The position numbers were made by a program, and so were the translations under genes. Below, one piece after another: positions 29,990-41,759 of a DNA stretch of 64,000 nt. Source of the DNA: Symbiodinium natans (lineage: Eukaryota; Sar; Dinophyceae; Suessiales; Symbiodiniaceae); contig CAJNDS010002745.1 in NCBI GenBank assembly GCA_905221605.1, forward strand, positions 1,559,703 through 1,623,702, given 5' to 3'. The notes under the pieces were generated by a model. It made no database searches. It worked only from the letters and a program-made list of their open reading frames with translations, and had not been told where the DNA came from. Numbering within the stretch: position 1 is the stretch's first letter; every line of letters starts with the position of its first letter.

Positions 29990-30868
29990 CTTTAGTCCAC
30001 TTCCCCCCGTAAAACAGATCGGGAGCTGCGTTGCAGCCATCCAGCCAGGCGCATTCTTAGGAAAAAACGCCACAGATACGACCCGTGAACCTCCTGGTTG
30101 CAAGGAAGCAGACTCCCGCAAGGGTCCACGACGAGATACCGGTAAGCGATCGGTTTCAAGGGTTGCCCTAAACCCTAATCCCTAACCCCTAATTCCTGAA
30201 CCCTAAAACCCTAAACCCTTAAAGTGAGCTGCAGGGTTTTGAGGGTTTCGGGCTCAGGCGCTTTGGGCTTTTGTTTTCGAGCCGTCTCCATTGGACAAAC
30301 CTTGACAGTAACACTCCCGGGTTTAGGGTCTAGGGTTTAGGGTTTAGGGGTTAGGGTTTAGGCACCTACCCTACATGAACCCCCCCCTCCCTTTAGAACC
30401 CTATAAGCTATGATGAGGGAGGCCGATCCGCGACTACGTCCGTGGTGTGTACCTCGCCGTAGCCCTTTCTTCCTCCCTAAACCCTAAACCCTAAACCCTG
30501 AACCCTGAACCCTAAACCCTGAACCCTAGAGGGTTATACCTGAACCCGAAACCACATCGAGCTAGCCCAGCAAACCCCGAGTTAACCCTGTGAACGCGCC
30601 ACCCTAAAACTTCAACGTAAACCTATAGAAAACCTCAGAAACACGTATAAAGCCAAAGAAAAACCTGTAAAACCTGACATAAATCATAGACCGCAAGTAA
30701 GCCCTTTAAAGCCTAAGTGTCCAGGAGAACCCGGCAAAGCCTACGTTAGGTGTACAAACCGTCTGAAGCCCTACTATAGGCAAGCATTTGTCCTAAACCC
30801 TAACCCCTAAACCCGAAACCCTAAACCCTAAACCCTCTAGAGCCGAAGTATATCAGATATTAACCCCA

Positions 30869-30993
30869 CTTGAAGGCTCACCTGTACTTATAATTACGGG
30901 TACCCGAAATACGGCTACGCATAACCCTGCTTATGACCATAGTTCCCCTACTTTTAATAACCCTACTTGTAATGGTACCCATGAAGCTCCAAG
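30869..30993. mobile_element. fold-back element, CTTGGAGGTTCATGGGTAC arms
   Basis: CTTGAAGGCTCACCTGTAC pairs with GGTACCCATGAAGCTCCAAG. The ACCCATGAACCTCCAAG end recurs near 2470, 11805, 20845, 28500, 48305 and (inverted) 9990, 41325 and 50425, so many partial copies exist. Confidence 0.6.
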
Positions 30994-31393
30994 AAGCCGG
31001 CTTTCAAACGCAGATGTCTGATGCGTGCCTCCTCGGCAATGCGGAGCTCATGGTCCAGCTCAACCACCTCCGCCATATGCGGAGGAGAGGCGCCAGACTT
31101 TAGAGTTCAGGATATTAGGGTAGTAGGGTTTAGGGTAGAGTTAGGGTTTAGGGTTTGGGGTTCAGGGTTTGAGGGTTTCGGGAACGTTCGGATGCTGAGT
31201 GGTGTCGAACGTTGTGTTTGGGGTTTATAGTTTATAGGGTTCACAGACTCAGTCCGTGGCAGACTAAGCACTGTTTCAGGCAAGTTGCTGCATCGCACAC
31301 GGACGAGAGCAGCATGCGGCAAGCTTGTCCTGAGTCACGTGAGGCGGGGGGGGGGGGGGGGGGGGGCATGGGGGCTTGCGCAAGGGACCCCTA

Positions 31394-31497
31394 GTATTGG
31401 TGGTTGTCAAAATTGTGGCCCCTTTTGGGGCCCCGAATATAACACGGCACCTAATAAGGGCAACCCCAAAAGGGATCATAATTTTGACAACCACCCA
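31394..31497. mobile_element. fold-back element, GGTGGTTGTCAAAATT arms
   Basis: GGTGGTTGTCAAAATTGTG pairs with CATAATTTTGACAACCACC across about 104 bp. A right-arm relative lies at about 25725-25748. Confidence 0.75.
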
Positions 31498-31504
31498 TGG
31501 TGTA

Positions 31505-31725
31505 TGGATTTAGGGTTTAGGGTTTAGGGTTTAGGGTTAGGGTTTAGGGTTTAGGGTTTAGGGTTTAGGGTTTAGGGTTTAGGGTTTAGGGTTTAGGGTT
31601 AAGGGTTCAGGGTTCAGGGTTCAGGGTTCAGGGTTCAGGGTTCAGGGTTCAGGGTTCAGGGTTCAGGGTTCAGGGTTCAGGGTTCAGGGTTTAGGGTTTA
31701 GGGTTTAGGGTTTAGGGTTTAGGGA
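31505..31725. repeat. TTTAGGG - TTCAGGG - TTTAGGG composite tract
   Basis: About 12 TTTAGGG units, then about 12 perfect TTCAGGG units (31606-31690), then five TTTAGGG units. A clean internal block of variant repeat. Confidence 0.97.
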
Positions 31726-32276
31726 TATAGACCCCCAAATGATAGGAATCACTTGCATTAGGGCCCCAACAAGGCACCCCTGTAGTTTCGGAACCCCCCC
31801 CTAAAGAGGGCAGCAGGCACCGTGCAGTTCGAACTCGGCTTAGGGTTTAGGGTTTAGGGTTTAGGGTTTCCGGTTTAGGGTTTAGGGTTTAGGGCAGAAG
31901 GCCTGAATCAACTTGCTGCCTGCCAGCAGATGAAGGTTAAGGCTTTCGGGTTTAGGGAAGGCTTGTTTTAGGTCACGCAAGAACCCCATGCGGGAGTTAG
32001 CGCTGTGGGGGACGGACGGTTTTTAGGGGCTCAGGCGTTGATGGTCCACACTTTGGGGAATTAGGTAGGCTCGGATGACGAGTCCGAGCCCTTCTGTCTC
32101 ACTCTCATGTCTAGAAACTCTGAAAGAGGTCCTACTCCACCCAAGATACCCTAAACCCTTGGCCCTAAATATAGTGGGGGGGGGGGCCTTTGGTAGCCGT
32201 ATTTGATTTAGAACAGAGATCAGCACGCGTCCTGTTGAATCATGCGAGGTGATGGGTTTGGGGTTTGGGGTTTGGG

Positions 32277-32350
32277 GTTTAGGGTTTAGGGTTTAGGGTT
32301 TAGGGTTTAGGGTTTAGGGTTTAGGGTTTAGGGTTTAGGGCTTCGGGCTT
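32277..32350. repeat. TTTAGGG tract
   Basis: About nine perfect units preceded by three TTTGGGG. Confidence 0.97.
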
Positions 32351-33143
32351 CGGGCTCAGGCCTTTTTTCAAAGGCGCATCGGCTCTTGGCCCCTATTTGC
32401 TTCAGAGAAAAGGTGCAGGAACCGGGGGGGGGGGGGGGGGGGGGGGTGCGCGTGGGCTGTGAAGGTGGTGTACGTAGGGCTCGGGGTTTGAGGTTTGGGA
32501 CTTTGGGACTTAGAGTTTAGGGTTAGGGTTTAGGGTTTAGGGTTTAGGGTTTAGGGTTTAGGGTTTAGGGTTTAGGGTTTAGGGTTTAGGGTATAGGAGG
32601 GTTTGAGGGTTTTAGGGCTTCAGGGTTTGGGGTAGAATCCCGAGATCGCAGCTCGCCTGTCGAGTTGCTGGCGTAAGGCAGATTTAGAGCTTAGGCTTCA
32701 GGGCACATGTACATACACCCCGAGAGCCCCCCCACAATCTTCGAGCGGACCTCTCTTCAGAAAGGCTCACTCAGATCCTCAAGCTCTGAGGACTCTACCC
32801 TAAACCCGAAACCGCAACCGTAAACCCTAAACCTTTTGGGCCCCTCGGAGACCACTAGTTTCTGAGCCCAAAAGAAATGCGGCGGGGGAATCCTGTGTAC
32901 CATCCCTAAACCCTAAACCCTAAACCCTAAACCCTAAACCCTAAACCCTAGATCCTAAACCCGAAACCCTAAACCCTAAACCCTGGACCCTAAACCCTAA
33001 ACCCAAACCCTACACCGTGCCCTACAGTAAACCCTCTCCAAGTTGGGGCACGGGCCAAAGAACCCAAAAGAGCCAATCGCAGCAATCCCTACATCCTAAA
33101 GCGGCGGTCCGAAGTCCTTGTTAAAATGCTCATTCTTATTGGG

Positions 33144-33279
33144 TTAGGGTTTAGGGTTTAGGGTTTAGGGCTTAGGGCTTAGGGCTTAGGGCTTAGGGCT
33201 TAGGGCTTAGGGCTTAGGGTTGAGGGTTTAGGGTTTAGGGCTTAGGGCTTAGGGCTTAGGGTTTAGGGTTTAGGGTTTC
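33144..33279. repeat. telomeric tract flanked by 9 bp duplication
   Basis: TTTAGGG with GGGCTTA blocks, bordered by CTTATTGGG on both sides (33135-33143, 33280-33288), inside a relative of the CTAGTTCATGG fold-back family. Confidence 0.85.
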
Positions 33280-34219
33280 CTTATTGGGAATTTAATATCA
33301 CAAAATGTAAACATACAACCAGCAAGGACCAAGAAGACAGGTCAAATTCTTCCTTATAAGGTGATATTAGGGATTATTATCTTATATTCTTGGGGGGTTC
33401 TGAAGCAAATAAACCCTGAACCCTAAACCCTAAACCCTAAACCCTAAACCCCAAAACCCTAAACCCTAAACCCGTAAACCCCTAAACCCTAAACCGTAAA
33501 CCCTGTCTGATGAAATGTCAAGTTTCTTTCTGACTTCACCTCCAGAACTTCAAGGTCGGACTTCACATTCGAGGCGGTAGCGGAACGGATCCAAACATGC
33601 CTGGCGCAGCATTTGGTAGCCCTAAACCCTAAACCCTAAACCCTAAAACCTAAACCCTAAACCCTAAACTCTAAACCCTTACTAGGGTGTACGGTTTGGG
33701 GTTGCAGGCGTGCTACATGGACTTCCCGAAGCGAGCAGTAGACAAAGGAAGCTGCTTCACGTGTCATCCCGCTGTTTACAAAAGAGCCCATAGGGCTTAG
33801 GGCTCAGGGTTTAGGGTCTAGGGTTAGGGTTTGGGGTTTAGGGTTTAGGGTTTAGGGTTTAGGGTTTAGGGTTTGGGGTTTAGGGTCTAGCTCTAAACCA
33901 TGAAGCTGTTGTCCTTCTTTGGGAAGGCGCCGAAACCCTAAACCGAAACCTCTGAAGACGTGAAGTGGGAGCGCCCAGAGCGGGGTGTTACCATCATCTT
34001 CTAAGGAAAAGCATCTCTTGGCTACTTCGCGAGGTGCACAGTCAAGGCTGGCAACGAGGGGGGTTAGGGTAGTTTAGGGTTTAGGGTTTAGGGTTTAGGG
34101 TTTAGTGCTGAGATATAGTGACATCCAATCAGCTGGCTCCACAACTTGCGTACAAGCTGCAGGCACACAAGCATCAACGTCATCATGCCATCATTGACCT
34201 TAGCTGGGCCCTATAAACC

Positions 34220-34330
34220 CTGCAAACCCTAAACCTATAAACCCTATAAACCCTGTAAACCCTGTAAACCCCATAAACCCTATAAACCCTATAAACCCTA
34301 ATAGACCCTATACACCCTATAACCCCGACC
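34220..34330. repeat. CCCTATAAA variant array
   Basis: CCCTATAAA, CCCTGTAAA and CCCCATAAA nonamer-like units, a lengthened variant of the heptamer. Confidence 0.9.
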
Positions 34331-34755
34331 CCCAAACCCTTACCCCCAAACCCTGCTGAGGGGATCTGCGACGGGGGGTGGGCATGGGTGGACGGTGGAG
34401 AAGTCCCTGGTGTTGTACTTGCCAGCAATCCTGATTTCTGGACATTTGAGCCATGAGGCGGTTTAGGGTTTAGGGTTTAGGGTTTAGGGTTTAGGGTTTA
34501 GGGTTTAGGGTTTAGGGTTTAGGGTTTAGGGTTTAGGGTGATCCCTAAGTTCTCTACCCGAGTGCGAAGTTCGCTCCTCAATCTCCAACCAGATCCCTAC
34601 AACGGAAACCCACAATCCTAAACCTCACTTAACCCTAAGCCCTAAACCTTAAACCCTAAACCCTAAACCCTAAAACCTTGAACCTTGAGCCGCGCACCCA
34701 CGAAAGCTAAAACACTCAACACCACATCGCTGGCTTCACGGCGCAAGTCCCAAGA

Positions 34756-34846
34756 CTACTTGCTTAAGAACCCCCCAAAAATATTATCCCTAGATTGCCC
34801 TTATAAGGAAGAACATTTTTTAGTGGGGTTCTTAGGCAAATAGTAG
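34756..34846. mobile_element. CTACTAATTGC-family element
   Basis: Ends CTACTTGCTTAAGAACCCC and GGGTTCTTAGGCAAATAGTAG. No clear duplication. Confidence 0.7.
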
Positions 34847-35962
34847 TATTGGGACAAGCAATTGGTAGAAGAGGATGGGAAGCCGGCCGCAAGGCCAAGT
34901 TGAGAGAGGCCAACGGGGTTTTAGGGTTTAGGGTTTAGTGTTTTCGGGTCTCGGGTTTAGGGTTTAGGGTTTAGGGTTCGCAAAAAAAGTACGATGAGGC
35001 TGCACATGTGTGGCCTTCCCGGGGACTCTCGCTTAGCCGCTAGAGAGTTCTGCAAGTTGCGGGGCTCGGGGGTAGTGAGGTCGTAGACTCCGCCGAAACC
35101 CCAAACAGCAACCGTCAAACCCTAAACCCTAAACCCTACACCCTACACCCTAAACCCTAAACCCTAAACCCTAAACCCTACACCCTATATAGTATCCATG
35201 CACCTGCAAGGTAACTAGCAAGCATTCTCAGACTTTGCAACATCTCCCAAAGTAGGTACTACTTGGTACAGTTGCAGAAGGACTCAACCCCAAGGATTCA
35301 ACCAGAGCCCTCGACTGTTTAATTCAGAAGGCTAATGTGTGCATCTCATTTGGGTTCATGGTCGCTGGGCTGGTTTAGGGTTTAGGGTTTGGGGTTTGGG
35401 GTTTGGGGTTTGGGGTTTGGGGTTTGGGGTTTGGGGTTTAGGGTTTAGGGTTTAGGGTTTAGGAGACACCGGAAACCCTCCAGTGCAAGCCCCCGGCGGT
35501 GAAGGCGGAGTCCCGCCACGTGACCACGCCTGCGTGGACCACGTTCCAGAACAGCGCCTCACTAGGTTGAGTTTAGGGTTTAGGGTTTAGGGTTTAGGGT
35601 TTGGGGTTTGGGGTTTGGGGTTTAGGGTTTGGGGTTTATAGGGTTTATAGGGTTTGGGGTGTAGGGTTGAGGGTCTAGAGTCGAGGGTCTGGGGTGGAGG
35701 GTCTAATTAGGCTCTAAAATTTAAGGTTCTCACTCAGGGGGGCTCTGTCTTCAGGGTTTGGGCTTCTTCGGCTTCAGTGCTTCGGGTGCGTACGGCTATA
35801 TAGAAAAAACCTAAGAACGCAAAATGGGGGGGGGGGTGGGGGGCCTTTTGCTCCCTAAACCCTAAACCCTAAAGTTTCAGGGCTCAAGCTTCAGGCTGAA
35901 GGATGCCTTTTTGCTGGTTGAACGGGAAGTTCATCAGCGACCCTTGTCCCTGGCAAAAAAAA

Positions 35963-36109
35963 CTAAGTAGCCCAGTAACCATGTTAGGGTAAGGGTACAC
36001 CCTAAACCCTAAACCCTAAACCCTAAACCCTAAACCCTTTTTTTGGTTGGTTACTTGTTAAGGGAACCTTGGACCAAAAAAGTGTAAAGGGTGCCACTGG
36101 GCTACCAAG
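35963..36109. mobile_element. GTAGCCCAGT-family element with CCCTAAA tract inside
   Basis: Ends CTAAGTAGCCCAGT and ACTGGGCTACCAAG. Four A residues lie on each side (35959-35962, 36110-36113). About six CCCTAAA units (35998-36040) sit where the copy at 4299 reads GGTACCCTTTTTGG. Confidence 0.75.
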
Positions 36110-36907
36110 AAAAGAATGAAGATGCCTTTGGCAACCGTGATTAGGTTTGGAGCTCGAGGGCTTTTCAGGTCGAGGGACTAACCCTAAACCCTAAAACCGT
36201 AGGAAGGTTGACATTCTCAGTGAAGGCTTTTAAGGTGTCGGAGGTTGGGGCTTTGGGGTCTTGAAGGCAGAGCTTAGGGAAAGGGTTTAGGGTTTAGGGT
36301 ATGGAGTTTCGGGTTTAGGGTTGAAAGGGTTGGGGTTTGGGGTTTAGAGGGGGGTGCGGGCTTGGCTTGGCTAGGGGATTAGCTTGGCTGGGGGCTGGAA
36401 GAATATTTCTTAAGGTGTGGCTTGGCTTGGCTTTGCTTGGCTTGGGGTTTGGCTCAGGGTTTGGTTCGGCCCCAAGCAAAAGCCACCCCCTCCCCCCCAA
36501 CAAAAAAAACAAAAACCTTATCTAACCACAACTTTAAAGCATGAACCCGAAACTGGAAACTTGCAGTGCGCTTGATCCCTGAGCCAGAAACCCCATAACA
36601 AGGCTAACCCCTACAACCTGAAAACCCTGAAAACCCTGCAAACCCTAAACCCGAAACAAGCCTCAAACCCTTGAAAACCCTGAACCGGAGAAAAAAAAAA
36701 CCCTAAACCCTAAACCCTGAACTATGGCCGCGGGAGTTGACCACCTTAGGAGCCGTCTTTTGGGGTTTGGTAAGTGGGGCCTGTAGGGTGTAGGGTGTAG
36801 GGTTTAGGGTTTAGGGTCTAGGGCTGACATGTTTCAGCTGAGCAACTGCACCCACCTGCTGGCACAAGCCTCGTGGTTCGGCGTGCAAAGTTCGGGCGTC
36901 ATACTGG

Positions 36908-37017
36908 CTGGTTCGTAGTAGGGAATGAGGGAATGAGGTACCTTACATCCCCCCCATGTATAACCTTTAAGGGAGTCTGTAGGGTACCTCATCCCCCCAT
37001 TCCCTACTAAGAACCAC
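36908..37017. mobile_element. CTGGTTCTTAGTAGGGAATG-family element, copy 2
   Basis: Same long arms as 21423-21520. The sequence just outside the left end (ACTGG) is shared by both copies. Confidence 0.85.
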
Positions 37018-37041
37018 GGGGTAAGGTTCATAGGGTGCATA

Positions 37042-37148
37042 CTACGCTCCCCTTAGAACCTTAAAAAAAATGATATGTCTTTTTTGTTTAATACCCTCTT
37101 GGGTTTTGTATAAACAAAAATAAAAAAATAATTCCCAAGGGGGATATA
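37042..37148. mobile_element. CTACTCCCCCTTAG element with GCATA duplication
   Basis: Left end CTACGCTCCCCTTAGAACC, right end TTCCCAAGGGGGATATA, perfect 5 bp duplication GCATA (37037-37041, 37149-37153). A second copy is at about 40057-40152. Confidence 0.82.
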
Positions 37149-37271
37149 GCATAGGGTTGAGGTTTGCAACACCCAAAGCAACAGCGTCGATCCCCGAAAT
37201 TTCAAAACAACATGTCTCGGCCCTAAACCCTAAACCCTAAACCCTAAACCCTAAACCCTAAACCCTAAACC

Positions 37272-37303
<32 letters not shown>

Positions 37304-37644
37304 ACCCTAAACCCTAATTAATTCCGAAACCCTAACCCCTAAACCCTAAACCCTACACCCTAAACCCCAAACCCTAAACCCTAAACCCCCAAACCCTAAA
37401 CCCTAAACCGCAAACCCTAGACCACGCCTTAGGTCAGCGTCTTCACTACTATGGAGACCTGGGCCATCCTCGAAGAGTCAGGATCTGGTTTAGGGTTTAG
37501 GGTTTAGGGTTTAGGGTTTAGGGTTTAGGGTTTAGGGTTTCTACATTTTTATGGGGTTTAGGGCTTCGGGGTATTTAAGCCCCGTAAGCCCTAAACCCCT
37601 AAACTCCGTTAGGGGCTTCTTAGTCGGGAGTTCAGAAGCTTCTT

Positions 37645-37760
37645 CGCCGCTGAGTTCACAAGCCCCCCCCCCCCCCTCCACAATAATAGAAAAAATGTAC
37701 ACTTTCAGTTCTAGAGGGGATTGTAATTCTCCCACAAAAGCTCATCCAGCTACTGCGGCT
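37645..37760. mobile_element. GCTGAGTTCA-family element with poly-C
   Basis: GCCGCTGAGTTCACAAG pairs with CTCATCCAGCTACTGCGGC. The core CACTTTCAGTTCTAGAGGGG is conserved. Confidence 0.6.
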
Positions 37761-38157
37761 TGTAAGGGCTTCCAGGGGGTTGAAAGGGGTTTACAGGGGT
37801 TTGAGGGTGAGAAGTGGGCGCCCTTTTGTGGTTTGACGTGGCTTGCTAAACCCTAAACCCTAAACCCCTAAACACGTGGGACCTCAGGGATGAGAACTTA
37901 TACGATTTAGGGTTTCGGTCTTAGGGCTTATGTAGGATTTAGGGTTGAGGGCTTGTGGCTGAGTTTAAGGGTGCAGGGCTTAGCAAAACCCTAAACCCTA
38001 AGCCCTAAACCCTAAACCCTAAACCCTAAACCCTAAAAACCCTAAACCCTAAATAGGAAATAGGGTGCCCTTGGCACATCCGAGTACGCAACCAGCAGCC
38101 CCTCGACCGTAAGTAGTCGCATCCAGGAAGCTTGTGGCGTAAACGCGCACGGCCAAG

Positions 38158-38610
38158 CTAACTGACCTTGAAGATGTGTTGAGGGTTTAGGGTTGAGGGT
38201 TTAGAGCTTGGGGTTAAGCTATGGCCCAGGGTTTTAGATTTGTGCACCCGCAGCCATGTACCATCATGCTTGGGTTGAGGGTATACTATCCGAGCATAGT
38301 GTCGACATAGGCTTAGTCTGAATATGGTCCCTTGCGCATGGATTCCACGCAGGGTTTGTAAGGCGCGGGGCCTCACGGCGCCCAGATAGTAGTTAGTGCA
38401 CTTTCGTACATCCGCGTCACCCTCACAGTCCCGTGCCTCCGAATAAAAACGCCACGCCCATGGGTCCGCATACCTAAATCTGACAGGCTTCGGTCTGCCG
38501 GTACTTTTTGCATGGGGACTGCTTGGCCTGGCTTTGCGTGGTTTGGCTGGCAGGCTCTCTGGCTTAACGTGCCCACTTTGGACCTTGGAAAGCGCCAGTG
38601 CGAACTCCAA
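38158..38610 (-). CDS. 150-codon open frame on the minus strand
   Basis: Reading leftward from ATG at 38610, the frame is open to 38158. The last 30 or so codons run through degenerate telomeric sequence and are probably not coding. The unique part (about 38250-38610) is basic and aromatic, with RPKPVRFRYADPWAWRFYSE and FRLSLCRHYARIVYPQPKHD. At about 120 non-repetitive codons it exceeds chance expectation. No domain recognised; a gene fragment or retroelement remnant is possible. Confidence 0.38.
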   Translation of the reverse strand: MEFALALSKVQSGHVKPESLPAKPRKARPSSPHAKSTGRPKPVRFRYADPWAWRFYSEARDCEGDADVRKCTNYYLGAVRPRALQTLRGIHAQGTIFRLSLCRHYARIVYPQPKHDGTWLRVHKSKTLGHSLTPSSKPSTLNPQHIFKVS

Positions 38611-38753
38611 GTGGAGAGAACAGTGAGGCTTGCGGCCCTAAACCCTAAACCCTAAACACTAAACCCTAAACCCGGGTTTGCAGTAGCCTCAGGCTCAAAA
38701 AATCGCCCCAAAAAATTACAAAACAATGCCTTTCTTTGGGCGCAAAGATCCGC

Positions 38754-38900
38754 AAATAAGAGTCCTTGGAGCCTTAGGGTTAAGGTTTTTAAGTTTAAAG
38801 TTTGGGGTGCATGGTCCATCACAGCCCACAAATAAGAGTCCTTGGGGCCTTATAGGGTTAGGGTTGTTAAGTTTACAGTTTGGGTTGTATGGTCCATCAC
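38754..38900. repeat. tandem duplication, about 77 bp unit
   Basis: Two copies of AAATAAGAGTCCTTGG.GCC...GGTCCATCAC with TTAGGGTTAAGG-like text inside. Starts at 38754 and 38830. Confidence 0.85.
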
Positions 38901-39212
38901 CGACTGCCTTATTTGACTCACCAAGTGGCATGACCCGCATGGTATTCAGGTCTCCTGTGGCCACGGGCGTCACCAGCAAACAAGCGATAGCCATCATTGC
39001 GTGGTAAGGAACCTGCGGGGATACATGGCCGGCTGTTTCAATACCTTTGGGCCTTTCTGTGCGGGTGCCCTAAACCCAAAACCCTAAACCCTAAACCCGA
39101 AACCCTAAACCCTAAACCCTAAAACCAAAACCCAAAACCCAAAAAACCACAAACCCTAATTCCCAAGCAGGGCCTGTGGTTCAAGGAAGCCACGGTCTGG
39201 GGAATCGGGGCA

Positions 39213-39340
39213 GGGTTTAGGGTTTAGGGTTGAGGGTTTAGGGTTTAGGGTTTAGGGTTTAGGGTTTAGGGTTTAGGGTTTAGGGTTTAGGGTTTAGGGT
39301 TTAGGGTTTAGGGTTTAGGGTTTAGGGTTTAGGGTTTAGG
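39213..39340. repeat. TTTAGGG tract
   Basis: About 18 nearly perfect units with one TTGAGGG. Confidence 0.97.
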
Positions 39341-39913
39341 TGTCCTTGAGTTCCAAAAAAGGACATGATGTACTTTGTGCAATAGCTTGAATGAATCCAC
39401 AAGCCCTACTGCACACCCGAAAAACTCTACACCTGAACCCTAAACCCTAAACCCTAAACCCCCTCAGGTTGCACGCGCTCAAGAGCAGCCGAGTCCACCC
39501 AAGTTTGGTACTATTAACCCTCCTTGAAAGCCCCGTAACAATGTTGTGATGAGGGTTTAGGCTTTGGTTTAGGATCATAAAAACCTGCACTGGTACCCAG
39601 TGGGTCCCTGTTTCGCAGGTTCGGGGTAGCCAAGGGGAATGCGATCAAAGCCTTGTTGCTACCCATCAACTTTAGATCCTGAGCCTTAGCAATCTTAAAC
39701 CTCACATTATACCCTGGATCCTCAACCCGGATTTTAGGTTTTAATTAATGTATATATGGTTATTGAGTTATTGATGGCTCAGACCCTAAGGCTTAGGGCA
39801 GTACCGGGACCCTACCCTAACCCTATGCACACAGTCAAGTGCAAGCTACACCAAGCAACGCAAAGGACCCATCTTCGTTGCGCGCACTGGCTGAGGTGAT
39901 GGCTGCCTTGGTA

Positions 39914-39978
39914 CGTTTAGGGTTTAGGGTTTAGGGTTTAGGGTTTAGGGTTTAGGGTTTAGGGTTTAGGGTTTAGGG
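39914..39978. repeat. TTTAGGG tract
   Basis: About nine perfect units. Confidence 0.97.
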
Positions 39979-40056
39979 CGCAGCCCAGTTTCCCGCAGTT
40001 TGCCTAGGGTACCCCTGCTTGGGGTTGGTTACCGAAAAAAAACGAACCCAGAACCT

Positions 40057-40152
40057 CTACTCCCCCTTAGAACCTTGATCAACATATCATGTTTAACATC
40101 CTCTGGGGTTTTTATATACACAAATATAAAAAATAATTCCCAAGGGGGGTAT
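40057..40152. mobile_element. CTACTCCCCCTTAG element, copy 2
   Basis: CTACTCCCCCTTAGAACC to CCCAAGGGGGGTATC, followed at once by TTTAGGG repeats that may hide the duplication. Confidence 0.65.
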
Positions 40153-40355
40153 CGGGTTTAGGGTTTAGGGTTTAGGGTTAGGGTTTAGGGTTTAGGGTTT
40201 AGGGTTTAGGGTTTAGGGTTTAGGGTATAGGAACCAACAAAAGGAAAAAGGGCACCAATGGGCTGCCAGGCTGCATATAAGCGTCATCCATCCCACAGAC
40301 AGAAGCCTCAGTCGAGGTTGAGCACGTCTTTCGGAAGCCTACGTTACAAACCATC

Positions 40356-40463
40356 CCCAGTGACTCCAAAACCCCTTAACTAAGGAATATACCCTAAATT
40401 AGAATAGCAACCCTAATATGATTTAAGGCATATTCTTAATTAAGGGGTTTTGGAGTCTCTGGG
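40356..40463. mobile_element. fold-back element, CCCAGTGACTCCAAAACCCC
   Basis: Left arm CCCAGTGACTCCAAAACCCC(TTAACTAAG) and right arm CTTAATTAAGGGGTTTTGGAGTCTCTGGG are nearly perfect over about 29 bp. Single copy seen. Confidence 0.8.
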
Positions 40464-40470
40464 TCTTCGG

Positions 40471-40664
40471 GTAGATGCATGGTCCCTTCGTATGGGCCCT
40501 GAAAAGGGCTACCTCTTATACAAACCCCTTAGTTGCCCTATACAAATGAAGAGCACTTGCATAAGAACCCTTTAAAGGAGGTAATAAGGGACCAAAACCC
40601 TAAACCCTAAACCCTAAACCCTAAACCCTAAACCCTAAACCCTGGTAAGGGCCCATGTAACTAC
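40471..40664. mobile_element. GGTCCCTTA-family element with CCCTAAA tract
   Basis: Left arm GTAGATGCATGGTCCCTT, right arm AAGGGCCCATGTAACTAC. CCCTAAA tract (40597-40643). Its borders GGTAATAAGGGACC and GGTAAGGGCCC resemble an imperfect duplication. Confidence 0.6.
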
Positions 40665-41759
40665 CCTTAGAAATCCTGAACTGTTCGATCCCTATGAGCA
40701 ATAAACCCTTACACGACTCCTTTCCCTCCCCGAAAGGGACCCGCTCTTTCCGAAAACCGCCCAACCCGAAACTCCAAACCCTAAACCCTAAACCCTAAAC
40801 CCTAAACCCCAAACTCTGAACTACCTGGACGCCAGAGGGCACTATGCGAATCAACGTCGCCCAGGTTGTTTCATCTTGGATCACGAAGCTCAGGAATCCT
40901 GAGTTCACTTGAAGTCTTAGGGGTGCAGTTATAAATAAATAAATAAACAAATAAATAGATTAAAAACTAAATAATAGATAAATTAAAAACTAAATAATAA
41001 ATAAATAAATAAGTATATATATATATATATGTACACAATTTTTATGCACACGTATATGTGTGTTTTGCTACTGTTTGGGGTTTAGGTTTAGGGTTCAGGG
41101 TTGAACTATTTGGGGTTTAGGAGTTTTGTTTAGTGTTCAGGAATTGGAGTTGAGTAGCCCCACAAGGTTTCAACTTTCGTTCCTGCCAGTACCTCAACGT
41201 GGCTCAACGGAGAACCAGCTTGGAATCTCCAAGAAGGACTACTTTTGCCCCATCGTGAGGGCCTAAAAGCTGAAAAAGTATCTAAATGTAGGAATTGGGG
41301 CATGTTAAAGGGTAATTGCTTGGAGCTTCATGGGTACTGTTGAGATTACGTGTTGACTCTACCTCCATACGCCACTGTTCGGCACTCGGCATGCCCATCG
41401 TTTAGGGTTTAGGGTTTAGCGTTTGGGGTTTAATTTGGTCTCAACCCTAAACCCTTAACCACTCAGGGTAGCTCTTTAAATGTGGCCCCGTTGTTGAAAT
41501 CACCGTAGGTAGAAAGCCCGAGCAACATCCCAAAGCCGCGAGTACACAAGACCGTCGCAACCAGAACAAGAGCAAAGCCCCCTCCCCCCCCCCCCCCCCC
41601 CCCCCCCCTAACTCCTTCCTGGACTCCAGAAACCCTAAACCCTAAACCCAAACACCAAAACCCTAAACCCACATTTGTAGACTCCTGGACCCCAGCGGTA
41701 AATCGGGTGAATTTGCTTCTCCGCCGCACAGGCTATGCCACATGCACATGTGGGGGGGG

